64,000 nt of DNA. Origin: Puniceicoccaceae bacterium (GTDB lineage Bacteria > Verrucomicrobiota > Verrucomicrobiia > Opitutales > Coraliomargaritaceae). Positions 9,901 through 17,045 of the stretch are shown piece after piece. The first letter of the stretch is position 1. The number at the start of each line of letters is the position of its first letter. The stretch is from the NCBI GenBank assembly GCA_002729725.1, contig PBYS01000102.1, positions 21,999 to 85,998 on the forward strand, written 5' to 3'. The position numbers and the translations under genes were made by a program. The notes under the pieces were generated by a model. The model was not told where the DNA came from. It did not search any database and saw nothing but the letters and a program-made list of their open reading frames with translations.

Positions 9901-10115
9901 AGGATGTCACGATAACGGTCGAGCGGGAACTCAGTTTAGTCGGATTCTGGGAGTCGATCCCCGCCCGCAAACGACTGGAGCAGGACTTACAAAAGATACT
10001 GCTGCAACCAGAACTAAAGAAGCTACCAGTGCTCTTCAAAAATCGACGCGCCATCATCAGCCGCATTATGGAAATTGCGAAGAATAACCACGATGCGATT
10101 CTCTACTCAGAATGA
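6924..10115 (+). CDS. hsdR: Type I restriction enzyme R subunit (HsdR)
   Basis: A 1063-residue motor/nuclease subunit of a type I restriction-modification enzyme. The N-terminal PD-(D/E)xK nuclease is seen as D152, then E166-C-K168 (VIECKSP). The helicase part has Walker A (HTQGSGKS, about 318-325), a DEAH box (about 421-424, DEAHRSQ) and a late ARVNR motif. The C-terminal 250 residues are charged and helical, as expected for the region that binds HsdM/HsdS. It starts within the stop of the preceding gene (ATGA) and its own stop overlaps the next start by 4 bases, so it is translationally coupled on both sides. No hsdM or hsdS is present in the window; they are expected upstream. The gene appears full length and intact. 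Confidence 0.95.
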   Translation: MKKPTNKYKIDERNHVELPLLDQLRGLDWEVLDLGLEQKPQDSHRENFAEAVMLPVLREQLMVINPWLELDQVESVVKSLTASFPGTNLLKNNQFVLQLLHEGVSVSENRVTGEQSPSVRYIDYKDVSKNRYIAVCQFKQRIRGTEHHIIPDVVLFLNGLPVAVIECKSPKVKDAIPEAIDQMLRYSEQRGARGEGNASLFYYNQIVVATCRQEAKFGTISTHTEKYFYRWADPYPRKLEELEHGTSSPNDQQRLVAGMFDHKNLLDLIRTFTLFSTNDKGEMIKIVGRYQQFRAVKLAVARLLTGKTPRKCGGIVWHTQGSGKSLTMMFMVREMYRHAKLANWKVIFVTDRTQLEEQLSETSQSIGYTVKIANSINRLKELLRAETSDLVMAMIHKFREKDMEQAFPELNTSPNILVMTDEAHRSQYKMLGANLDKGLPNATKIGYTGTPIDATERWFGDYIDKYTMRQAIDDGVTLEIVYEGRTHTSCVKDADGMDATFKNVFKDYTAEECLEILGYGSKVAYLEADSTVEAKAKDMVAHYLTHVYPNGYKAQIVATSREAAVRYKKHVDDALAEQLAELKTENPEGLNAEQLEQLKQLQTDVIISSGHNDFPHLKAYADAGTHEKSIKSFKLSFGAEDEGVSGSMGILIVNNMLLTGFDAPVEQVMYLDKVVTNHGLLQAIARVNRVGGEAKEKGFVVDYVGIGSDLKKAIDAYEDREQKEVLNALSFPEDEYQDLVASHQAILTLLETNGLTDLTDTDAFYDLFYDEDLRFDYMDAFRKFTRCLNLVYPSKEALNFVSDYNALAAVNVMASKHLRDERLSMKGIPPKLRGITDQYLESKGIDPKIKPISILDDDFEKQVGKRSRTKTKAAEIEHAIRHHLDIDLDDDPDLQASFAEALAQIFKDFQDNWKKIYEELEKLRQRIINASKEETYGLHRKKEMPFFRRFKLEIFGKTPDVDMGFTEQAAAPSQAPFNMSEEDQISLLVSLTKDVTITVERELSLVGFWESIPARKRLEQDLQKILLQPELKKLPVLFKNRRAIISRIMEIAKNNHDAILYSE

Positions 10116-10801
10116 GTCTGGATTTCGAGTATAGCATCCAACGATCCGCGAAACGGAAACGCCTGACCATCACCGTCGAGCGCGACCGAACAGTCGTCGT
10201 CCATGCGCCCACGGAAGTTTCCGAAGCAAAGATCGAAGAGATCCTGCTAGCCAAACAGCGCTGGATACGGGACAAAATAAACCACTCTCAAAAATATACG
10301 GCCCCGATCCATCCCCCCGGGAAGGAGATCGTGAATGGAGAGTCGGCCCTCTACCTCGGACGTCACTATCAGATCGAACTGATCCCCGGGAAAGAGAAAG
10401 CCATCCGCTTCGAGCAGAAGTTTCTAATCCCCGCCTGGCTGGCCTCCGGACGGCGCACAGTGCTGCGCTCGTGGTATAAAGAACGAGCAGAGGAAAAGAT
10501 CCTCCCAAAAGTCGAGAAAATCGCCAAGCAGCTCGGAGTCAACTACGGCAAGGCCCGCCTAATCGACGATCTCTACCGCTGGGGCTCCTGCACGCCGAAC
10601 GACAACCTACATTTCAACTGGCGACTGATTAAGGCACCAGTCTACGTGATCGACTACGTGATCATCCACGAACTCGCCCACCTAAGAGAACCCAACCACA
10701 CCCCCCGCTTCTGGAGCATCGTGCATTCCCAATGCCCAAAGATGGACAAGGCCAAGCAATGGCTCAAGGAGCACGGCCAGATTCTGGAAGAGGAAGTTTA
10801 G
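10112..10801 (+). CDS. YgjP-like (DUF45) zinc metallopeptidase of type I RM operon
   Basis: A 229-residue member of the YgjP/DUF45 family. The zinc site is visible as H186-E-L-A-H190 followed by the third ligand H about six residues later (REPNHTPRFW). A conserved RWGSC motif precedes it, as is typical of the family. It overlaps hsdR by 4 bases. Genes of this family very often follow hsdR in type I restriction operons, but their contribution is not established; a role in protein turnover or regulation of the enzyme is inferred only from context. Last gene of the operon; no clear terminator follows. Confidence 0.88.
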   Translation: MSLDFEYSIQRSAKRKRLTITVERDRTVVVHAPTEVSEAKIEEILLAKQRWIRDKINHSQKYTAPIHPPGKEIVNGESALYLGRHYQIELIPGKEKAIRFEQKFLIPAWLASGRRTVLRSWYKERAEEKILPKVEKIAKQLGVNYGKARLIDDLYRWGSCTPNDNLHFNWRLIKAPVYVIDYVIIHELAHLREPNHTPRFWSIVHSQCPKMDKAKQWLKEHGQILEEEV

Positions 10802-11402
10802 GCGAAGGGCAATGCAATGGGGTCAGCCCAATGATTCATGTTTTTGGAGTTTTCTCCAAGTGTCTTTGATCTGCTTGACTGCGGTTCGGTGCCGTCTAAC
10901 TGCACTTTGAGGCAAATCGAAGATCGCGTGCTAAAATGGGGTCGTTCCCGAATACTTTGAATAACTTGAACAAGCTTAGACTTCTATTCTTTTATTTTCG
11001 GGCCAGAGCCATGAGGTAAGTTGACTCTGACTGCTGCGGTCTAAAGATCCGCGCTACGGCTTTAGCTCGGCGGTCGAAATGAGTTCCTCATTCCGCTACT
11101 CTTTGGTTCAGTGCTTAAGCTCGGTAATGGACATAAGTGTCCATGCTCCTGGACTGATCCCTGATTTGACTTCGCGTTACCTTCGCCACAGACAAATAGG
11201 GGCCACAGCCAAATAGAGTAGTCCAATTCGCCATGTATTCTGTAAAAATCTGAAGAAAGGCATTCGCTTGCGCCCCCGCCCACAAGCACCTGGACTGGCA
11301 CCCAAAGAGTGTATTGGAAACACCAATACTGCGAATTAACTTGATCGACTACAGGTTTTAAGTAAAGTAGGCACTTACTGTAAAAGTGGCGATAATTATT
11401 AA
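10802..11402. other. Non-coding stretch between RM operon and abiE
   Basis: About 600 bases without a supportable gene. Stops are frequent in all frames on the plus strand. The minus-strand frame at 11062-11445 shows no recognisable family and runs into abiEi. The segment near 10816-10920 reads on the minus strand as a short basic peptide tail ending in a stop (VKQIKDTWRKLQKHESLG), possibly the end of a lost gene, but I cannot name it. The last 60 bases are A+T-rich and presumably carry the abiEi promoter. Confidence 0.5.
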
Positions 11403-11999
11403 ATGCCCAATCAACTAGAGAAACTGGAGAAAATTCTGAAGGCACGTGGTATTCTACGTGTCGGCGAGCTTGCCCCGATGGGCTTTCCTCTGTCCTACCT
11501 GAGCGAACTTGAAAAACGTGAAAAAGCCATCAAGCACGCCCGTGGCGTTTACATGCATCCCGATGCCGACATCCCGAACCACTACAGTCTCGCTCTTGCC
11601 TGCCAACAAAGTCCGAACGGCGTGATCTGTCTATTGTCGGCCCTCGCCTACCATGAGATCGGCACCCAAAACCCGCAGGACGTCTGGATTGCAATTGATG
11701 GAAAAGCAAAAGCGCCGAAAACAGACTACCCTCCCCTGCGGGTGATGCGCTTCTCCGGCGAGTCCCTAAGTGAGGGCATTGAACGCACGGAAGGAGCCTT
11801 TCCACTTCGGGTGTATTGCCCCGCTAAAACCATCGCAGACTGCTTTAAGTTTCGAAACAAAATCGGGCTGGATGTCACGATCGAAGCGCTACGCGATGGC
11901 TGGCAGCACAAGCGCTTCACACTGGACGCGCTCGACCACTACGCCAAAATTTGCCGAGTGGACAAAGTGATCACACCCTACCTGGAGGCGATTCTATGA
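11403..11999 (+). CDS. abiEi: AbiEi-type antitoxin / transcriptional regulator
   Basis: A 198-residue protein matching the AbiEi (COG5340) family in length and layout: an N-terminal winged helix (residues about 1-70, with ILRVGELAPMGFPLSYL and the RGVYMHPDA wing) and a C-terminal domain with CPAKTIADCFKFRNKIG, a strongly conserved block. In type IV AbiE systems AbiEi represses the operon by binding inverted repeats upstream and neutralises the AbiEii nucleotidyltransferase. Its stop overlaps the start of abiEii (ATGA), as is usual. The frame is intact although its partner is broken. Confidence 0.9.
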   Translation: MPNQLEKLEKILKARGILRVGELAPMGFPLSYLSELEKREKAIKHARGVYMHPDADIPNHYSLALACQQSPNGVICLLSALAYHEIGTQNPQDVWIAIDGKAKAPKTDYPPLRVMRFSGESLSEGIERTEGAFPLRVYCPAKTIADCFKFRNKIGLDVTIEALRDGWQHKRFTLDALDHYAKICRVDKVITPYLEAIL

Positions 12000-12914
12000 G
12001 CGAAAAATCTGACAAAAAGAACGTCAGCGCTTCGATCAAGCAGAAGCTACTCAATCATGCGCGGCAGTCGAACTTGGATTTTAATGCCCTGCTCATTCGA
12101 TTCACGATGGAGCGTCTCCTATACCGCTTATCTATTTCGCCCTACAGCGAGCAGTTCTATTTGAAGGGAGCCATGCTCTTCGTGATGTGGGAGAACACGG
12201 CCCATCGCCCCACTAAAGATCTGGATTTGCTCTTTATTCCACAGCATGACAGCGATCAATTGGTGAAGACATTTCAGCAAATCGCGATGCTTCCTAACAT
12301 TCACGATGGCATCCTAATCGACCCAGCATCAGTAAAAGCCGAACAAATCCGCGAAGAAAACACTTATGGTGGACTGCGGATCAAATTAATCTGTGAACTG
12401 GGGACGATCAAGATCCCCTTACAAATTGATGTTGGACTGGGTGACTCAGTCTATCCTTCAACCGAGATCTCAGCGTTCCCTTCATTACTCGATTTCGAAA
12501 TCCCTAGAATTCGTGCTTACCCGGCCGAAACTGTCGTTGCCGAGAAATTACAAACGATGGTCGAGCTCGGGATGCGTAATAGCCGCATCAAAGATTACTA
12601 CGATGTCTATTACCTGTCACAAAAGTTTGGCTTCAATGGAGCCGAACTCAGTGAAGCCGTGCAGCTCACCTTTCAACGTCGGAAAACCGCATGGCCGGAC
12701 GCTTGCCCAATCGGACTCAGTCAGATGTTTGCAACCGAACCCTAGAAACAAACGCAATGGCAGGCATTTATCCGCAAAAACCGATTAGAAGCCCCCCAAC
12801 GAACTGCCCAAAATCGTTGACCGAATTGTAGACTTTGTGCTGCCGATATTCCTCGATTCAACCATAGCCGATCAAATGTGGAATCCAAGCAAGGACTGGA
12901 TCCCACGAGCTTGA
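11996..12914 (+). pseudogene. abiEii: AbiEii-type nucleotidyltransferase toxin, disrupted
   Basis: Reading starts at the ATG overlapping the abiEi stop and gives 249 residues ending at TAG 12743-12745. The nucleotidyltransferase signature is present (FYLKGAMLFVMW, then TKDLDLLF), as is the late conserved block RAYPAETVVAEKLQ with KDYYDVYYL. Past the TAG the same frame continues with family-like sequence (QWQAFIRKNRLEAP). After a run of six C at 12792-12797 the continuation shifts frame (ELPKIVDRIVDFVLP) and ends at TGA 12912-12914. The restored length of about 305 residues fits the family. A nonsense change and a one-base frameshift thus remove the C-terminal 55 or so residues. The catalytic core is still encoded, so loss of toxicity is probable but not proven. 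Confidence 0.82.
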
Positions 12915-13216
12915 TTGATCAAAATAAACCCAGATGATGCTAAAATGGGGGCACATCATTACCTTTCAGGCATTATATATTCTGGTCAGACACTGCACCT
13001 TTTGCCCCGCCCAGACAGGCTTCTAAAATGTTAAAATTTACGAATGACCCGTTTGCCCGCTCGCGTTTGCCCGCTCGATGAAATTAGCCAATGGCAACAA
13101 TACCTGCGTTTACCCATGTGGGAAGACCAAGGAGGCAACACAGGCTTGTTGATCTGCATTAAATGCCGCCGAACGCCGACAAAATATAAAATGTCGACGA
13201 ACGCCCACATTATAGC
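12915..13216. other. Non-coding stretch upstream of hipB, with short tandem duplication
   Basis: About 300 bases with no supportable gene. It contains an adjacent duplication of GTTTGCCCGCTCG (13051-13063 and 13065-13077). The A+T-rich segment around 13185-13215 is the likely hipB promoter region. Nothing else is recognised. Confidence 0.5.
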
Positions 13217-13238
13217 AATGTAGCTAATCGACTACATT
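13217..13238 (+). promoter_or_regulatory. Candidate HipB operator
   Basis: Perfect inverted repeat AATGTAG-N8-CTACATT ending 13 bases before the hipB ATG. The E. coli HipB operator has the same architecture (TATCC-N8-GGATA) with an 8-base spacer. Binding here is inferred from position and symmetry only. Confidence 0.6.
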
Positions 13239-13251
13239 CAGTCGCTTACTT

Positions 13252-13536
13252 ATGAACATCATCAGCATCAAAGATCTCGCGGGCCTGATCAAACAGGAAC
13301 GTAAAAGCCGCGGATGGACTCAGGTTCAATTGGCTGAACGCTCAGGCGTGAGCAGGGATTGGATTATTGGCTTGGAAAAAGCCAAACCGAGCGTCGAACT
13401 GGGCCTGGTATTACGCACTCTAAAAGCATTACACCTCCCGCTCGAAATCAATCAATCAAGTCAGTCAGTTCAAGACGGGATCGACTTGAACGATATCCTC
13501 AATCAAACGAGGCAGCGAGATAACGAATCATCATGA
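13252..13536 (+). CDS. hipB: HipB-family XRE antitoxin
   Basis: A 94-residue Cro/C1-type helix-turn-helix protein. Residues about 8-62 form the HTH (IKQERKSRGWTQVQLAERSG, then VSRDWIIGLEKAKPSVELG), and the tail is short and acidic as in HipB. In HipBA modules HipB dimers repress the operon and bind the HipA kinase. Its stop overlaps the start of a hipA remnant (ATGA), the usual hipBA arrangement. An inverted repeat just upstream is a good operator candidate. The gene itself appears intact. Confidence 0.88.
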   Translation: MNIISIKDLAGLIKQERKSRGWTQVQLAERSGVSRDWIIGLEKAKPSVELGLVLRTLKALHLPLEINQSSQSVQDGIDLNDILNQTRQRDNESS

Positions 13537-13801
13537 ATACGGAAAGCCTCAGCGTCATTGCCAATCAGCAAAAGCTCGGCACGGTGAATTACCACAAAAA
13601 CCGACTGAGCTTTCGCTATGCGCCGGAATGGCAAGTTTCCAGCCGTGCCTTCCCTCTCTCGGTCTCGATGCCGCTCTCGCGTAATGAGCACCCACCGTAG
13701 CCAACGATCTAAACAGACAAGGCCTCTCATATCCAATCGTGCAAACGCTATCAGAGTCCATCAGCAAACGAGCTAGTGAGCTGCTTGCCCATTATTTCTA
13801 A
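13533..13801 (+). pseudogene. hipA: hipA remnant, kinase core deleted
   Basis: The ATG overlapping the hipB stop opens a 55-codon frame ending at TAG 13698-13700. It matches the HipA N-terminal domain (KNRLSFRYAPEWQ, then AFPLSVSMPL). Immediately afterwards, in another frame from 13700, comes a HipA-like C-terminus (ANDLNRQGLSYPIVQTLSES, ending at TAA 13799-13801). HipA kinases are about 400-440 residues, so more than 300 codons, including the whole kinase active site, are missing. The remnant cannot encode a kinase. Confidence 0.82.
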
Positions 13802-13899
13802 ATTCGAAGCAACCTAAATGGGGTCGTTATATTTCAATTAGTGCTGCAGCCGTCTTCATGATATAAACGTAAACAAGCGACTGGAAGCACGCTTCTACT

Positions 13900-14146
13900 G
13901 TTCATTCGAAAGTGAAAAGGTTCGGTGAAAAGTTCGGTGAAAGGTTCGGTGAAAGGTTCGGTGTAAACACCCGACCGTATTCTTACATTATTGAAGGCCA
14001 ACCCTGAATGGTCGCTCGCGAATGTAGCAGAAGGGCTAGAGATGACCGTAAGAGGTATCGAGAAGGACACCGCTAAATTAGTTGAGGGCAATAAATTGAA
14101 ATACGTTGGACCACAAAAAGGCGAACACTGGGAAGTATTAAAATAA
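13900..14146 (+). pseudogene. Remnant of a second COG2865 ATP-binding/winged-helix gene
   Basis: Two pieces in different frames. From 13921 a 12-base repeat encodes FGEKFGERFGERFG, the linker type often seen between the ATPase and winged helix of COG2865 proteins. From about 13967 a second frame encodes a winged helix (ILTLLKANPEWSLANVAEGL, then EMTVRGIEKD) ending HWEVLK and TAA at 14144-14146, the same final residues as the gene at 6268-6927. An in-frame TAA at 13964 separates the winged helix from anything upstream. The rest of the gene is gone. It lies just before an hsdR scrap, the same order as in the intact operon. Confidence 0.75.
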
Positions 14147-14173
14147 GCAAGACCTGCAAAGCAATGAATTCGA

Positions 14174-14218
14174 TTGGGGTAGTTTCTAGGGTAGTGACTG
14201 CCCAAGAAACTACCCCAA
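14174..14218. repeat. 14-base perfect inverted repeat
   Basis: TTGGGGTAGTTTCT (14174-14187) and its exact reverse complement (14205-14218) with a 17-base loop. The right arm lies in sequence that would encode TTPKTTQETR, like the linker in the 6268 gene. It may be a by-product of repeat shuffling in the decayed locus; a terminator is less likely because no T run follows. Confidence 0.75.
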
Positions 14219-14240
14219 AGACTACCCAAGAAACTAGATA

Positions 14241-14309
14241 AGCAAAATAGGTAAACCAGAGCGCGTCACACAGAACCGAGTCATCGAGTTGTTCACGGAT
14301 CATTGCTGA
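14241..14309 (+). pseudogene. hsdR N-terminal scrap of a second type I RM system
   Basis: One frame gives SKIGKPERVTQNRVIELF and then a stop (TGA 14307-14309). This resembles the extreme N-terminus of a large HsdR subfamily (x-KIGxPERxTQNRVIxLF) that differs from the HsdR at 6924, whose N-terminus is unrelated. Only about 22 codons remain. The following 170 bases to the rhuM start hold one short open frame (ending SVIDARLIK) that I do not recognise. Confidence 0.6.
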
Positions 14310-14482
14310 CTGGCATAGTTCTGGTGTGAGGCTGATGCGTTTATTCGTCCGGAAAAGATGTGGCTGTTGTCGGGGAAGAAATACATCGCAGTCATCCAAA
14401 ATGATGTAACTACCCTTTCTGTGATTGACGCCCGCTTAATTAAGTGAACATTTGAATACACGAAATCAGCCCACTCTTGAGC

Positions 14483-15538
14483 ATGAGCAAGGAAAAGAAA
14501 AATACGGATTCCAATCGCAATGAAAAACCAAATATTCGTTCTTCGGCTGCGGAATACCTAAGCTTTGTCGCCGCAGGCGGTGGCTCGGAAGGAGCCGTCG
14601 AAATGCGCTATGAAGATGAGAACATCTGGCTGACACAGAAGCTGATGGCGGAGCTCTACGGAGTCTCTGTCCCCGCGATCAATCAACACCTAAAACGAAT
14701 CTTTGGGGACAACGAACTGCAGGAAGAGGCAGTTATTAAGCACTACTTAATAACTGCCTCCGACGGTAAAAACTACAAAACGAAGCACTACAGCCTACAA
14801 GCGATCATCGCAGTGGGCTTCAAAATCGAGAACGAGCGTGCGGTCCAATTTCGCAAGTGGGCGAACCAGATCGTCAAAGACTACACGATTCAGGGCTGGA
14901 CGATGGATGTGGAACGCCTGAAGCACGGTGGCAATTTGACGGATACCTTTTTCGAGCGCCAACTCGAAAAGATTCGTGAGATCCGCCTCTCGGAGCGAAA
15001 ATTCTACCAGAAAATCACCGATATTTACGCAACCGCGTTGGACTACGATCCCTCTGCAACAGCAACTCAGCGCTTCTTTGCCGCTGTTCAAAACAAGATG
15101 CACTATGCGGTGCACGGCAACACCGCGGCCGAAGTAATCATTGATCGCGCGAACCATGAGGTCGATCACATGGGGCTCACGAATTGGGAAGGTGCACCGC
15201 AAGGGAAGATTCACAAATACGATGTGAGCATCGCTAAAAACTACCTTTCCGATTTCGAATTGGAACAGATGCAGCGCATCGTCTCTGCTTACCTAGATAT
15301 GGCTGAAATGCAGGCCATGCGAAAAATCCCAATGACGATGGAAGACTGGGAACAGCGACTGAGCGGCTTCTTACAACTCTGGGACCGAGAGGTTCTGCAA
15401 GACGCAGGAAAAGTAAGCGCGGAGATCGCCAAAACCCACGCCGAATCCGAATTTGAAAAATATCGAATCGTGCAAGATCGCCTATTTGAAAGTGATTTTG
15501 ATAAAATGCTCAAAGCCATCGATCCAGAAACAGAGTGA
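14483..15538 (+). CDS. rhuM: RhuM-family protein
   Basis: A 351-residue member of the RhuM (COG3943) family. The N-terminal DNA-binding-like segment (about 40-110) includes ENIWLTQKLMAELYGVS and INQHLKRIF, and the family-typical block HYSLQAIIAVGFKIENERAV follows. The middle contains FYQKITDIYATALDYDPSA. The ATG at 14483 is chosen over the in-frame TTG at 14477. RhuM proteins are frequent passengers of type I restriction loci and pathogenicity islands; their molecular role is not established, though a regulatory or toxin-like function has been proposed. It follows the decayed second restriction locus, which it probably belonged to, and appears intact. Confidence 0.9.
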   Translation: MSKEKKNTDSNRNEKPNIRSSAAEYLSFVAAGGGSEGAVEMRYEDENIWLTQKLMAELYGVSVPAINQHLKRIFGDNELQEEAVIKHYLITASDGKNYKTKHYSLQAIIAVGFKIENERAVQFRKWANQIVKDYTIQGWTMDVERLKHGGNLTDTFFERQLEKIREIRLSERKFYQKITDIYATALDYDPSATATQRFFAAVQNKMHYAVHGNTAAEVIIDRANHEVDHMGLTNWEGAPQGKIHKYDVSIAKNYLSDFELEQMQRIVSAYLDMAEMQAMRKIPMTMEDWEQRLSGFLQLWDREVLQDAGKVSAEIAKTHAESEFEKYRIVQDRLFESDFDKMLKAIDPETE

Positions 15539-15636
15539 CTCAGAAGCCAGAACCAGGGTAGATTAGGTGGCGGTGATCGACGCGATTGGCATCGCATCGC
15601 TACGAAACTTTGAAAGACAGCTCTTCGCGTAAGGGT

Positions 15637-15877
<241 letters not shown>

Positions 15878-16079
15878 GTGGATTGAAGGTTCGGAAGATG
15901 TCGACAGTCATGCCTATGGGTCAAGTAGGAATTGATAGAATGTAGAAAAAAAGTGCTTTTTTAAGAACGACCGTGACAAACACGATTGAAGACATAGGTT
16001 CTATGCTTTCAAATTAAAGTGATTAGGCATGCGCCTACATTGGAATGTGCCCAATCCCTCCCCAGTTATCATACATCTA

Positions 16080-17000
16080 ATGAAAAAAATACGTCTAGGA
16101 ACGATCGCCCTATTACTCTGCTTGACGCTCAGCTTGACCGCCGAGACCATCCAAATCCTTGGAGTGGGTAACAGCTTTACCGTAAACTCGCAGAAGTATC
16201 TGCCCCAAATTATTGCATCCGATCCGGAGGTGGATGCTGTCGTGGCCTGCGCATACATCGGAGGCTGTCCCTTGGATAAGCACATGAGCTTGGCAAAGGC
16301 CCATGAAGCGAATTCTGAGGAAGGTGCTAAATATACTTACAAAATCGACGGCAAAGATGCGGCTCGCAATGTCTCCCTCAAGCATATGCTACAGGACCGT
16401 GAATGGGACTATATCACCATCCAGCAAGTCAGCACCAAGAGCTATAAGATCGAGAGTTATTACCCCCATGCGAAGGACTTGATCGACTATATCAAAAAAT
16501 ACGCACCTCAGGCAGAGATTATCGTGCATGAAACTTGGTCGCATAGTGTCGACAGTTATCGGGCAACTGACTGGGGCCTCGATCCACGTGAAATGTATGC
16601 CAAACTTCACGCGGCCTATAATCAAATCGCCGAGGAATACGGCCTACGCATCATCCCAGTGGGCACCGCCTTCGAAAATGCCCGCAAGACTGAAATGTGG
16701 CATTACGAGCCGACTAGCATCGATCTCAACAGCCTGAGCTATCCAGAAGACAAGGCGAATCTGCCTGACGAAAGCAAAAGTATGAACCGTATTTTCTACT
16801 GGAAAAAAGACAAAGAAGACAATTGGTCCGTCAAAACTGATGGCTTTCACGCGGGGCGTAATGGCGAATACCTGGGAGGCTTGATGTGGTATCAATTTTT
16901 CTTCGAAAAGGACCCACGTGAAATTACTTACAAGCCTGAAAAAATGACAGAGGCACAAGCCGTATCACTACGTCAGATTGCCCACGACACAATTCAATAA
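16080..17000 (+). CDS. Secreted DUF4886 SGNH-like hydrolase
   Basis: A 306-residue protein with an N-terminal signal peptide (KKIRLGTIALLLCLTLSLTA, cleavage near AET). The DUF4886 domain follows, with the block-I-like motif GVGNSFT (Ser as presumed nucleophile) and a late DGFHAG that supplies the presumed Asp/His. Members are found in polysaccharide-degrading Bacteroidetes and Verrucomicrobia and are thought to be esterase-like; the substrate is unknown. The ATG at 16080 is chosen over an upstream in-frame ATG at 16029 because it places the signal peptide at the N-terminus. No operon partner is evident. Confidence 0.83.
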   Translation: MKKIRLGTIALLLCLTLSLTAETIQILGVGNSFTVNSQKYLPQIIASDPEVDAVVACAYIGGCPLDKHMSLAKAHEANSEEGAKYTYKIDGKDAARNVSLKHMLQDREWDYITIQQVSTKSYKIESYYPHAKDLIDYIKKYAPQAEIIVHETWSHSVDSYRATDWGLDPREMYAKLHAAYNQIAEEYGLRIIPVGTAFENARKTEMWHYEPTSIDLNSLSYPEDKANLPDESKSMNRIFYWKKDKEDNWSVKTDGFHAGRNGEYLGGLMWYQFFFEKDPREITYKPEKMTEAQAVSLRQIAHDTIQ

Positions 17001-17045
17001 GGACGGCACCTGCCAGTCGCGGCGCCGGTGAAGTGTCCGTTAAAT

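Noticed and set aside
10816..13825. Recurring AATGGGGTC (10816, 10935, 13817) and a near copy at 12943, considered as relics of a REP-associated transposable element
   Set aside because: The same 9-mer also occurs by chance in coding DNA at 18537 and, inverted, at 20680. There are no terminal repeats or transposase, so it cannot be supported.
13834..14399. Two minus-strand open frames (one with TEPF repeats, one hydrophobic)
   Set aside because: They are antisense to the FGE repeat and winged-helix remnant, whose plus-strand translation matches a known family.
15945..15975. A-run/T-run pair (AAAAAAAGTGCTTTTTT) as a terminator
   Set aside because: The loop is too small for a stable hairpin and there is no gene directly upstream on either strand that needs it.
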